This document shows, one piece after another, positions 1 to 6,256 of a DNA stretch of 64,000 bases (positions are counted from its first letter, which is position 1; every line of letters starts with the position of its first letter). The position numbers and the translations under genes are program-made. The DNA comes from Salinicoccus sp. Bachu38 (GTDB taxonomy: Bacteria > Bacillota > Bacilli > Staphylococcales > Salinicoccaceae): the NCBI RefSeq assembly GCF_038561955.2, contig NZ_CP138333.2:620001-684000 (forward strand), given 5' to 3'. The notes under the pieces were generated by a model that was given only the letters and a program-made list of their open reading frames with translations, searched no databases and was not told where the DNA came from.

Positions 1-182
1 GCATGCTGGTTCAGTGCCTGCGACAGCTGGCGCTTCAGAATTTCCCGCACTTCCGGGGAAATGGTTTCCGTCAGTGCAACGGCATAGGCACGGACGGTGG
101 CTTTGGACGAGACGAGCAGCTCTGTGGCGATGAGCTCATCCCGCTTCTTGCCGGCATGATCCAAAATATCTTCGAATTCCAT
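1..182 (-). CDS. Coat F domain-like protein, 3' end cut by window edge
   Basis: The first 60 residues are visible and begin MEFEDILDHAGKKRDELIAT. They closely match the complete 100-residue paralogue at 4730-5032, including the stretches RDELIATE, VR.YAVALTE and SPEVR.ILKRQL. The family resembles the helical Coat F/spore coat domain, here in an organism that probably does not sporulate, so the name should not be read as a function. The gene lies just downstream of a small gene (243-449) in the same order as the second copy, which suggests a two-gene unit. The C-terminus lies outside the window. Confidence 0.7.
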   Translation of the reverse strand, partial: MEFEDILDHAGKKRDELIATELLVSSKATVRAYAVALTETISPEVREILKRQLSQALNQH

Positions 183-242
183 TGTTTGGCCTCCCTGGGT
201 CCTGGTCTCACTTTTATACACTCAGACTTGCATATGATACAT

Positions 243-449
243 CTATGGCAATAGTGCTTCTATTTCATCAATCGCTTTCTCGGAAATCTGCTTTTCCTTG
301 CGCAGCAGTTTCCTGAGCTCCGGATCCTCCACGATGGAATCCATCATGTGGGCTTTCAATAAAGTCGACCGGCGCAGCGTCGTCACTTCATGGAGTTCCA
401 GTGTCTCGTGGACACCGAGTTCAAGGTCGATCTTGTCTTTTTTGGCCAT
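243..449 (-). CDS. Small conserved protein, partner of the coat F-like gene (copy 1)
   Basis: A protein of 68 residues, starting MAKKDKIDLELGVHETLE. An upstream in-frame ATG exists, but this start has a strong GAGGAGG ribosome site 6 bases before it. It is paralogous to 5061-5288: both share VHETLELHEV.T.R.., SLLKA.MM.S, a basic helix around LRK..RKE..IS and the ending KAIDEI..LLP. It is probably helical, with no signal peptide or membrane segment. No function is recognised. It sits directly upstream of the coat F-like gene in both places, so the two products may act together. Confidence 0.7.
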   Translation of the reverse strand: MAKKDKIDLELGVHETLELHEVTTLRRSTLLKAHMMDSIVEDPELRKLLRKEKQISEKAIDEIEALLP

Positions 450-549
450 GGTTTGCCTCCTCAATTCACTCTATGGCACTAGAATACCATGACTGGGGAA
501 AATAGACACCATGGGACGCAATAGAAATAATATTCTAACAACTTAATCA

Positions 550-1029
550 TCACTCCCCATCATACATCGCCCGAAGTGTCCGCCGTGCCGACGCCCGCCA
601 GTTCTTCACACTCGATACGCTGAAGCCCGTCACAGCAGCAATCTCGCGCACACTGTAGCCCTTCAGAGTGTAGGCGAGCCACACCCGCTCATGCTCCCCG
701 AGCAGCCCCCGCGCACTCTCCAGTTCCATCATATACAGGCTGTCCATGCGCCCGCCGACCGATTCCGCCAGCAGATCATCTGCAGTCACGCTGACTGCGT
801 TCGTATAGCGGGAGACCCTGCGTATCTCATCGATCAGCCGCTGGTAGATCCGCGTATAGACGAACTGCGACTCCGTCGCCCCCTTCGCCGCAATGTCATC
901 AAAAGTGGAAAGCGCATTGTACACCGCCATGCGGCCCACCTGCATGTAGTCATCCTGGTCGAACTGGATGCTGAGGCGCTTCATGATGCTGTAGATCATC
1001 GGTTCATAGTCCTTTATCTTCTCGTTCAT
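550..1029 (-). CDS. Sigma-70 family RNA polymerase sigma factor (SigH/ComX/SigS-like)
   Basis: A 159-residue protein laid out as a short alternative sigma factor. Region 2 (about residues 8-70) contains the DDYMQVGRMAVYNALSTFD stretch typical of core-binding region 2.1-2.2. A region 4 helix-turn-helix at about 118-152 reads YSVREIAAVTGFSVSSVKNW. It lacks sigma regions 1 and 3. It is transcribed divergently from comK, sharing a 208-bp control region. In staphylococci a small SigH-type factor controls competence genes, so a competence role is an attractive inference from position. SigS-like stress sigma factors have a similar size and cannot be excluded by reading alone. Confidence 0.75.
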   Translation of the reverse strand: MNEKIKDYEPMIYSIMKRLSIQFDQDDYMQVGRMAVYNALSTFDDIAAKGATESQFVYTRIYQRLIDEIRRVSRYTNAVSVTADDLLAESVGGRMDSLYMMELESARGLLGEHERVWLAYTLKGYSVREIAAVTGFSVSSVKNWRASARRTLRAMYDGE

Positions 1030-1088
1030 GCCATCGTCCTGTGACGCATCGATACATCTTTTATTTCCGGATAACTGTATCGTAGAAT

Positions 1089-1133
1089 AAAAACCCGCCT
1101 ACGGCACCCGGGCCTCCGCCCCGAAACAGGCCC
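1089..1133 (-). other. GC-rich inverted repeat and T-run in the leader of the sigma gene
   Basis: Read on the minus strand, GGGCCT and AGGCCC (1128-1133 and 1110-1115) can pair. They are followed by another GC-rich stretch and TTTTTATT. The element lies 60-105 bases upstream of the sigma factor start in otherwise AT-rich DNA. It could be an attenuator in the sigma mRNA leader or a terminator blocking read-through. The stem next to the T-run is imperfect, so the reading is tentative. Confidence 0.3.
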
Positions 1134-1178
1134 CTAATAATAGTTAAGTTAACATTTAATTAAATATTGTTAATATTA

Positions 1179-1207
1179 TGTTATATAAAGTGAAGTTAGG
1201 GTATAAT
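1179..1207 (+). promoter_or_regulatory. Candidate comK promoter
   Basis: A perfect -10 TATAAT lies at 1202-1207, 30 bases before the comK start. The hexamer 17 bases upstream (TGTTAT, 1179-1184) is a poor -35, as expected for a promoter that needs an activator or an alternative sigma factor. The surrounding 1140-1200 stretch is very AT-rich. No clear pair of ComK boxes (AAAAN5TTTT) was seen. Confidence 0.35.
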
Positions 1208-1237
1208 TGAGGTTGCAACTACATAAAGGGGTGAACC

Positions 1238-1762
1238 ATGTTTACGACACCATCATTGAATCCGGGTCTCTGCTACATCGAACCCGTCCGGCATGCGGAG
1301 TTCCTGTGCCAGGCGGTCTACCACGGCGAGGCGCCGCAACCATCACACAAGCCGACAGAAGCACTGATCGACGAGCTGCTCATCTACTATTACGGGACGA
1401 ACCTCGCGGCGCGGCGGGCCCATCTGAAAGCGGCGCATGCCATCCACCGCATGGGCCCGATCGTCATCGACGAGCGCATCCAGTTCGTCCTGTTCCCGAT
1501 TACGACGAGCCGCGCGCGCAATCCATTCTGGATCAATCTCCACCATTTCCTCATGTGCCAGCCGGCAGGGGAGGGGATGACCGATATCCACTTCAATCAT
1601 GGTATGATGAAGTCGGTAGCGGCCGACTACAATTTTTGCGAGAAGCAGTATGAAAAGGCGCTCCGGGTGCTGGACCGCTCGACGAAGATCCGGGAACAGA
1701 GCGCACTCTACATCACACGGCAGCTTCAAAGGAACGGTCAGGGCGCAGATTTCAGCAGATAA
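1238..1762 (+). CDS. comK: Competence transcription factor ComK
   Basis: A 174-residue protein preceded by AAGGGGTG with good spacing. The central IQFVLFPITTSRARNPFWIN stretch and the following HHF match the most conserved part of ComK (in Bacillus: FLFPT.S.....C.WI...H). ComK is the DNA-binding activator of late competence (DNA uptake) genes and of its own promoter. The protein is slightly shorter than B. subtilis ComK, as in staphylococci. It is divergent from a small sigma factor gene, which would put two competence regulators on one shared control region. No late competence genes are nearby in the window. Confidence 0.85.
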   Translation: MFTTPSLNPGLCYIEPVRHAEFLCQAVYHGEAPQPSHKPTEALIDELLIYYYGTNLAARRAHLKAAHAIHRMGPIVIDERIQFVLFPITTSRARNPFWINLHHFLMCQPAGEGMTDIHFNHGMMKSVAADYNFCEKQYEKALRVLDRSTKIREQSALYITRQLQRNGQGADFSR

Positions 1763-1838
1763 TTTATTTTTCTGTATATTATAACTTTTCATTTTAGGTA
1801 ATCTTTAGCATAATGATAATGTGAACGGAGGATGCGAC

Positions 1839-3389
1839 ATGAAGATTCTGATGGCCGGCGGCATATATATCGATCAGAGTGGAAATGCAGCTTCGTTCAT
1901 CGGCGGGCATGAAGTGGCGGTACTGACCGCCACCCATTCCCGCCACACCGTTCATCTACATACGAATCTCAGTTCCGAATCGACGGAACAGACGAAGGAA
2001 TTGAAGCGCCGTCTGCGGGCGCACGGGGTCGACCCGCGCATCGCCGGCCGCGTGTCCGCCCCCTATGGCACGATAGACGGAGAGACGGTCGAACCCGGGA
2101 GCAATGTGTTCGAAACCGTCCGCGCCGACCGGACTGCGGATAGGGACGGCTACGATCTCTTCATCCTCACCACCGACATTGCCGAACGCGATTTCAGGTG
2201 GCTGCTGGCCCGTGCACGCAGGGAGGAGATCCCTGTCATCGTCTTCACGTGCGGCGAGTACACGTCATACAGTGATCATGACATCGTCAACGTCGTCCTT
2301 GCAGAGACGGGGGTGCCCGAGTATCACCGTCATACCGGAGACATACGGAACATATTGGCGGAACGGGGCATCATCGAACACGCGCCGGTCGAACGCAGCG
2401 GGAGCGGGGTGAAGTCGCCGTTCCATACGGTACTGCGAGTCCTTGCCCAGCTGCTGGCGATCGGCGTGCTGGTGGGCCTTGCGATACTCGGCGTGCTGTA
2501 CCTCATCGGGCTGACCGGCGGGAATGCCGCCCATGAAGCGGATATCGACCCCGATCAGGCAGTGGACCATGCCGATTGCGGCACCATTGAAGAATGCCGC
2601 GCGCTCGGAGACGATCATCTCGCGGCACTGAACAGCTACATCGACATCCGGGAATCCCCGCACATGTTTGTGGAGAACCGCAGCCGGATACATTACATCA
2701 CGTATACGGTGGCGGATTTCGCCCTAACCAGTCCGACGGCGCACGAGGCGCTGCCGGTCGGCTCGCAGGAGGAATTCGAAGCCATATGGACGCGGTTTAG
2801 GACATTCTTCCCGGACGAACATATAAAAGATATCGACCAGTTCGAACTGTTTTCGGACGGGGAGGGCAACACGCTCGCCTATGTCGATGTGACGGAGACG
2901 GGGACGACGCTTGCCGTGGACATCCGGGACAACCGCAACCTGCCGAGCGAGTACCGCACGCTGATCCACGAGTTTGCGCACGTCTATTCCCTGCCGATCG
3001 AGGCCTTTGAAGACAACAGCACGGATCTCGATCAGCTGAAGGAGGATACGCTGATGGCGGACTACACCGAACGCTTCTGGAGCCAGTACGGCGAGGAGTG
3101 GATTGAGAACAAGTTCAAGTCGCAGCCGGAAAGCGAAGCCTTCTACAACAACAATATCAATGATTTCCACGAGCCCTATCAGGCAACCAATCCGAAGGAG
3201 GACTTTGCCATCACCTTCCTGCACTTCATCATCAATGAAATGCCGGAGGAGAGCAGTCAGCTGAAGGATATCAAAGTGCGCGCACTGTACGAAGATCCGG
3301 AACTCGTCGGGCTGCGCGTCGACATACTATCAAACATCCTAGAATATGAGAAGGAGAGGGCTTTAAGTGAAGCTCAAAGTAAAGATTAG
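1839..3389 (+). CDS. Membrane-anchored putative zinc metallopeptidase with an N-terminal PfkB-like domain
   Basis: A 516-residue protein. The start chosen is the ATG behind CGGAGGA, not an upstream in-frame GTG. Residues 1-180 begin MKILMAGGIYID and contain GYDLFILTTDIAERDF, reminiscent of the ribokinase/PfkB fold but without a clear catalytic motif. One strong membrane segment lies at about 199-224. The C-terminal domain carries LIHEFAHVYS (HExxH at about 377-381), the signature of zinc metallopeptidases. A downstream Glu-rich stretch ending in FAITFLHFI may supply the third ligand. Topology is probably N-in, peptidase-out. The 3' end overlaps the next gene by 23 bases, implying coupled translation. 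Specificity is unknown. I recognise no named family for the full architecture. Confidence 0.6.
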   Translation: MKILMAGGIYIDQSGNAASFIGGHEVAVLTATHSRHTVHLHTNLSSESTEQTKELKRRLRAHGVDPRIAGRVSAPYGTIDGETVEPGSNVFETVRADRTADRDGYDLFILTTDIAERDFRWLLARARREEIPVIVFTCGEYTSYSDHDIVNVVLAETGVPEYHRHTGDIRNILAERGIIEHAPVERSGSGVKSPFHTVLRVLAQLLAIGVLVGLAILGVLYLIGLTGGNAAHEADIDPDQAVDHADCGTIEECRALGDDHLAALNSYIDIRESPHMFVENRSRIHYITYTVADFALTSPTAHEALPVGSQEEFEAIWTRFRTFFPDEHIKDIDQFELFSDGEGNTLAYVDVTETGTTLAVDIRDNRNLPSEYRTLIHEFAHVYSLPIEAFEDNSTDLDQLKEDTLMADYTERFWSQYGEEWIENKFKSQPESEAFYNNNINDFHEPYQATNPKEDFAITFLHFIINEMPEESSQLKDIKVRALYEDPELVGLRVDILSNILEYEKERALSEAQSKD

Positions 3390-4161
3390 AGATACCACAC
3401 TCACGATAGACACCGTACACATCAATGCCGAAGGCACCGTCCAGGATCTCATTGCCACACTGATCGAAAAAAACCTTGCCGCCCCTGAGGTGATGCATGA
3501 TCTGACCATAAAGGGGTATGAAGATATTGAGAAAGGGCATCTCAGACTGTCCACACTGTTCTGCACCTCGGACAAGGCATATTTGAGCAATACGCACATC
3601 AGCATCACGCTGACCATGAAGGCCGAAGCGGAGACGCTTGCGAACCAGACGCTGCTCGACTATTCGAAGGTCGTCCAGGCCGTGGAGAAGTACGACGAGG
3701 CGCTGGCAGCACTTGCAGTCCGGCCCGGCACGGTGTTCTTCGTCCAGCAGGAAGCGGACCAGTACCTGCTGCGCCGGGAACTGTGGGGGATCGAAGTGTT
3801 CCACTTCCGCACACAGTACGAGGAGGCATTCCAGGAAGCGGAGCGGACACCGATCGTCACCATCGAGCTGAAGTCGCGGGATGCGCTGACAAAGGACGAG
3901 CTCAAGTGGGTACGGACCATCATGTTCCCATCACGTCATAGGCGCAATCCACTGATCCGTCTGAACCATCCACCAATTTCTCAAGCGCACATCGATGTCA
4001 TCGCCACACTCATCCACCGTATGGTCGTCATCATGGGTAAATTCGAAGGGACGGCCACCCATCTTGAAAGCAATGACGCACATCTGCCGACATACGTACA
4101 ATTGGGGGTGGAATGCTCCATAGGATATATAGAGAAGGCACAGTTGGAGGGCATCCGATAA
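3367..4161 (+). CDS. Protein of unknown function with possible N-terminal ubiquitin-like (beta-grasp) domain
   Basis: A 264-residue protein starting at GTG behind GGAGAGGG, inside the end of the metallopeptidase gene, so the two are translationally coupled. Residues 1-82 show the spacing of a ubiquitin fold: two beta strands (LKVKIRD..LTIDTVHI), a helix starting TVQDLIATLIEKN, then LTIKGYEDI and a final ISITLTM strand. This is a reading of pattern only. No diglycine tail or conserved lysine was noted. The rest is mixed alpha/beta, without signal peptide or membrane segment. It is presumably a cytoplasmic partner of the upstream membrane protein. Confidence 0.5.
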   Translation: MKLKVKIRDTTLTIDTVHINAEGTVQDLIATLIEKNLAAPEVMHDLTIKGYEDIEKGHLRLSTLFCTSDKAYLSNTHISITLTMKAEAETLANQTLLDYSKVVQAVEKYDEALAALAVRPGTVFFVQQEADQYLLRRELWGIEVFHFRTQYEEAFQEAERTPIVTIELKSRDALTKDELKWVRTIMFPSRHRRNPLIRLNHPPISQAHIDVIATLIHRMVVIMGKFEGTATHLESNDAHLPTYVQLGVECSIGYIEKAQLEGIR

Positions 4162-4169
4162 ATATTTGC

Positions 4170-4195
4170 CATATGGTGGAGTTACTGCCACTATG
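4170..4195 (+). promoter_or_regulatory. Imperfect inverted repeat upstream of the MarR gene
   Basis: CATATGGTGG (4170-4179) and CCACTATG (4188-4195) form an imperfect dyad between the 3' end of the preceding gene and the marR leader. It could be a MarR operator, since these regulators often bind dyads in their own promoter, or a weak terminator of the upstream pair. No T-run follows. Confidence 0.3.
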
Positions 4196-4238
4196 GACTG
4201 TGGACACCTTTATTGTGGGTAATGTGAGGGAGAGTAAT

Positions 4239-4268
4239 ATGTCAAAAAAGCGGGTTGACTATCTATGA
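4239..4268 (+). CDS. Nine-codon leader ORF overlapping the marR start
   Basis: ATG at 4239 opens a 9-codon frame (MSKKRVDYL, stop TGA). Its stop overlaps the marR start as ATGA. The leader has the good ribosome site (GTGAGGGAGAG) of this region, while marR itself has only a weak GCGGG. Translation of marR may therefore depend on ribosomes finishing this leader. Alternatively it is a chance frame. Nothing is known of the peptide. Confidence 0.4.
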   Translation: MSKKRVDYL

Positions 4269-4681
4269 GTAAATTAAACACACGAAACGTCTGCAGATAT
4301 ATCTATCTGCTGAACGCAAAAATCGATCATCTGGCCGAATTCAGAACGAAGAACGGACTCTTATCCAGGGAACAGCTGTACATCATCGAGATGGTGGCTG
4401 AAGAACCGGGCATTACACAGAAGACGCTCATCGGCCGCCTGAAGAAGGAACAGACTTCCATTTCCCGTGCCGTCCAGAAGCTTGTCGACCAGGACTACCT
4501 GATCAAGCGCCAGCATCAGGATGACATGAGGGCTTCGTATCTCGAAGTGACGGAGCAGGCGGTTGAGGCACTGAATGAACTGGAAGAGAAAATCTGTGAA
4601 GTGACGGACGATATACTTGAATCATTGAATCACGATGACAAGAAGACACTGACTGATATTCTGCAGAAGATTCATATATGA
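4265..4681 (+). CDS. MarR family transcriptional regulator
   Basis: A 138-residue winged-helix protein. The DNA-binding core spans about residues 45-95: ITQKTLIGRLKKEQTSISRAVQKLV (helix 3/4), followed by the wing DYLIKRQHQDDMRASYLEVT. This is the usual MarR pattern, with helical dimerisation ends. The family binds palindromic operators and is released by small ligands or oxidation. There is no Cys in the usual sensing position of the N-terminus beyond one early Cys (residue 9), so the signal cannot be guessed. The gene stands alone between the metallopeptidase pair and a strong terminator, and is coupled to a short leader ORF. Confidence 0.8.
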   Translation: MSKLNTRNVCRYIYLLNAKIDHLAEFRTKNGLLSREQLYIIEMVAEEPGITQKTLIGRLKKEQTSISRAVQKLVDQDYLIKRQHQDDMRASYLEVTEQAVEALNELEEKICEVTDDILESLNHDDKKTLTDILQKIHI

Positions 4682-4684
4682 CCG

Positions 4685-4724
4685 GAAGGCCCCCGGAACC
4701 TGAAATCAGGTTCCGGGGGCCTTC
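4685..4724. terminator. Strong bidirectional-type hairpin between convergent genes
   Basis: A perfect 19-bp stem (4685-4703 with 4706-4724), GC-rich in its lower part, lies just after the marR stop and just before the stop of the convergent coat F-like gene. T-runs are weak on both sides, but the position and strength fit a shared terminator. Confidence 0.75.
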
Positions 4725-4729
4725 TGCAT

Positions 4730-5032
4730 CTATTTCTTGTCCTTTGAGAGCTTCTTCACTGTCTTCACTTTCTTCTTGTCGTGCTTGAGCTGGTCCTTGA
4801 CGTCATGGGCATGGTACATGCCGTTCTCCATCATGTAGTCGGCAACCCGCGCGTGCTGGTTGATCGCCTGCGTCAGCTGGCGCTTCAGCACATCCCGGAC
4901 TTCCGGGGATGCAGCTTCCGTCAGCGCCACAGCGTATGTGCGTACAGCCGCCTTTGACGTGACGAGCATTTCCGTCGCAATGAGTTCATCCCTGTTTTCT
5001 CCCGCTTTTTCAAGCATTTCCTCCATCTCCAT
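4730..5032 (-). CDS. Coat F domain-like protein (copy 2)
   Basis: A 100-residue helical protein starting behind AAGGAG (7-base spacing). It contains RDELIATEMLVTSKAAVRTY and SPEVRDVLKRQLTQAINQHA, the features shared with the truncated copy at 1-182, and ends in a lysine-rich tail (KKKVKTVKKLSKDKK). The family resembles the coat F/ferritin-like helical domain found in spore coat proteins and in non-sporulating relatives. Function here is unknown. It lies 28 bases downstream of the small gene 5061-5288, probably in one transcript ending at the hairpin 4685-4724. Confidence 0.75.
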   Translation of the reverse strand: MEMEEMLEKAGENRDELIATEMLVTSKAAVRTYAVALTEAASPEVRDVLKRQLTQAINQHARVADYMMENGMYHAHDVKDQLKHDKKKVKTVKKLSKDKK

Positions 5033-5060
5033 CTGTACATCTCCTTTTCATTGTTCCGCC

Positions 5061-5288
5061 CTAGGGCAGAAGTTCCTGGATTTCATCAATCGCTTTTTTG
5101 GAAATCTTGCGTTCCTTGCGGACGATTTCACGCAGCTTCGAATCCTCTGCGAGGGATTCCATCATCCCCGCTTTCAAGAGGGATGCCTGTCTGATCGTCA
5201 TCACCTCATGGAGCTCGATCGTCTCATGCACAGCAAGGTTCGGTTTTTCTGCGCTTTTATTTTTCTTCTTATCCTTGTTCTTGGCCAT
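5061..5288 (-). CDS. Small conserved protein, partner of the coat F-like gene (copy 2)
   Basis: A 75-residue protein starting MAKNKDKKKN. The start with AAGGAGG at 6 bases is preferred over an ATG that abuts the ribosome site. It has a lysine-rich N-terminus, then AVHETIELHEVMTIRQASLL and the ending KKAIDEIQELLP shared with 243-449. No signal or membrane segment is present. Function is not recognised. The repeated pairing with the coat F-like gene is the main clue. Confidence 0.7.
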   Translation of the reverse strand: MAKNKDKKKNKSAEKPNLAVHETIELHEVMTIRQASLLKAGMMESLAEDSKLREIVRKERKISKKAIDEIQELLP

Positions 5289-5386
5289 GTCCATCCTCCT
5301 TCAGCTTTTCCATATTGGCTGTTCAGTTATAGCTTACCCAGGACGCCTGAATGTAAACGCCCCATGAAAAGAAGATATAATGTGTG

Positions 5387-5417
5387 TTGACATTGACGCT
5401 GCGTCACCGCCTAGTAT
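5387..5417 (+). promoter_or_regulatory. MerR-type promoter and operator
   Basis: The -35 TTGACA (5387-5392) and -10 TAGTAT (5412-5417) are separated by 19 bp, the over-long spacer typical of MerR-activated promoters. A perfect dyad, TGACGC-T-GCGTCA (5394-5406), sits inside the spacer. It is placed 20 bases before the TipA-like gene, indicating autoregulation by ligand-bound regulator twisting the promoter. Confidence 0.85.
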
Positions 5418-5437
5418 GAAGGGGAGGAGGGAGATTG

Positions 5438-6187
5438 ATGGAATATACGGTGAAGGCACTCGCTGATCTCGCCGGCGTGAGCAGGCGGACACTCAGATAC
5501 TATGACCAGACCGGGCTGCTCAGACCTGCCCGCATCAACAGCTCGGGCTACCGCATATACGGACAGGCGGAAGTCGACCGGCTGCAGCTCATCCTCTTCT
5601 ATAGGATGCTCGGTGTCCGGCTGGATGAAATCGAGCAGATTCTCGAGCGCCCGGAGTTTGATGCGGCAGAAGCACTCAGACGGCACCATGCGGCACTCAT
5701 CGAAGAGCGCAGGACGCTCGACCGGCTGATACAGAATGTGGAGCGGACGATCGAAGCGAAGGAAGGGGGGAGACACATGCAGGACAGGGAGAAATTCGAA
5801 GGTTTTAAAAAGGAAAGACTTGAAGAGAACGAATCGCGGTACGGTACGGAAATCCGCGAAAAGTACGGCGAAGACACCGTCAGGGCATCCAATGCGAAAT
5901 GGATGGGCATGTCGGAGGAGGACTACGACAGGATGACGGTACTCGAAGCGGAACTCAAGGAGGTGCTGAGGGATGCTGTAGACAATCCGACGGAAGCACG
6001 CGCCCGGCGGGCAGCACAGCTGCACAAGGAATGGCTGATGTGCACGTGGACTGAGTATTCGAAAGCGGCCCACCAGGGACTCGCCGAGATGTATGTGGCA
6101 GACGGACGCTTCAGGAAATATTATGATGATGTCGCACCGGGTGCCGCAGAATTCCTGCGGGATGCGATAGTACAGTATGCGGAATAG
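5438..6187 (+). CDS. MerR family regulator with TipAS ligand-binding domain (TipA-like)
   Basis: A 249-residue protein. The start is the ATG behind GGAGGAGG, not the TTG one codon earlier. Residues 1-70 are a MerR winged helix (YTVKALADLAGVSRRTLRYY, then GLLRPARINSSGYRIY), and 75-115 a dimerising coiled coil. From about 125 to the end is a TipAS-type domain (KWMGMSEEDYDRM, LHKEWLMCTWTEYSKAAHQG, then DGRFRKYYDDVAPGAAEFL). TipA-like proteins (Mta, TipAL, SkgA) bind diverse, often peptide-antibiotic, ligands and activate multidrug responses. The internal Met behind a GGGGGG stretch around codon 113 could even give a short TipAS-only product, as in Streptomyces, but this is speculative. There is no efflux gene next door. 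Confidence 0.85.
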   Translation: MEYTVKALADLAGVSRRTLRYYDQTGLLRPARINSSGYRIYGQAEVDRLQLILFYRMLGVRLDEIEQILERPEFDAAEALRRHHAALIEERRTLDRLIQNVERTIEAKEGGRHMQDREKFEGFKKERLEENESRYGTEIREKYGEDTVRASNAKWMGMSEEDYDRMTVLEAELKEVLRDAVDNPTEARARRAAQLHKEWLMCTWTEYSKAAHQGLAEMYVADGRFRKYYDDVAPGAAEFLRDAIVQYAE

Positions 6188-6212
6188 CGGGTAACATCAT
6201 AATGCATCAGAA

Positions 6213-6245
6213 AAGGACTGCTTTCCAAAATGGAAAGCAGTCCTT
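6213..6245. terminator. Terminator hairpin between tipA-like gene and thi operon
   Basis: A 15-bp stem, AAGGACTGCTTTCCA with its complement, has an AAA loop. It lies between the convergent TipA-like and acyl-CoA-dehydrogenase-like genes and can serve both. A partial AT tail follows on the plus strand. Confidence 0.75.
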
Positions 6246-6256
6246 CAATATATTCT

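Noticed and set aside
1-5288. Sporulation genes suggested by the coat F-like proteins
   Set aside because: No other spore gene is visible and the gene content is staphylococcal. Coat F-like domains are known in non-sporulating relatives.
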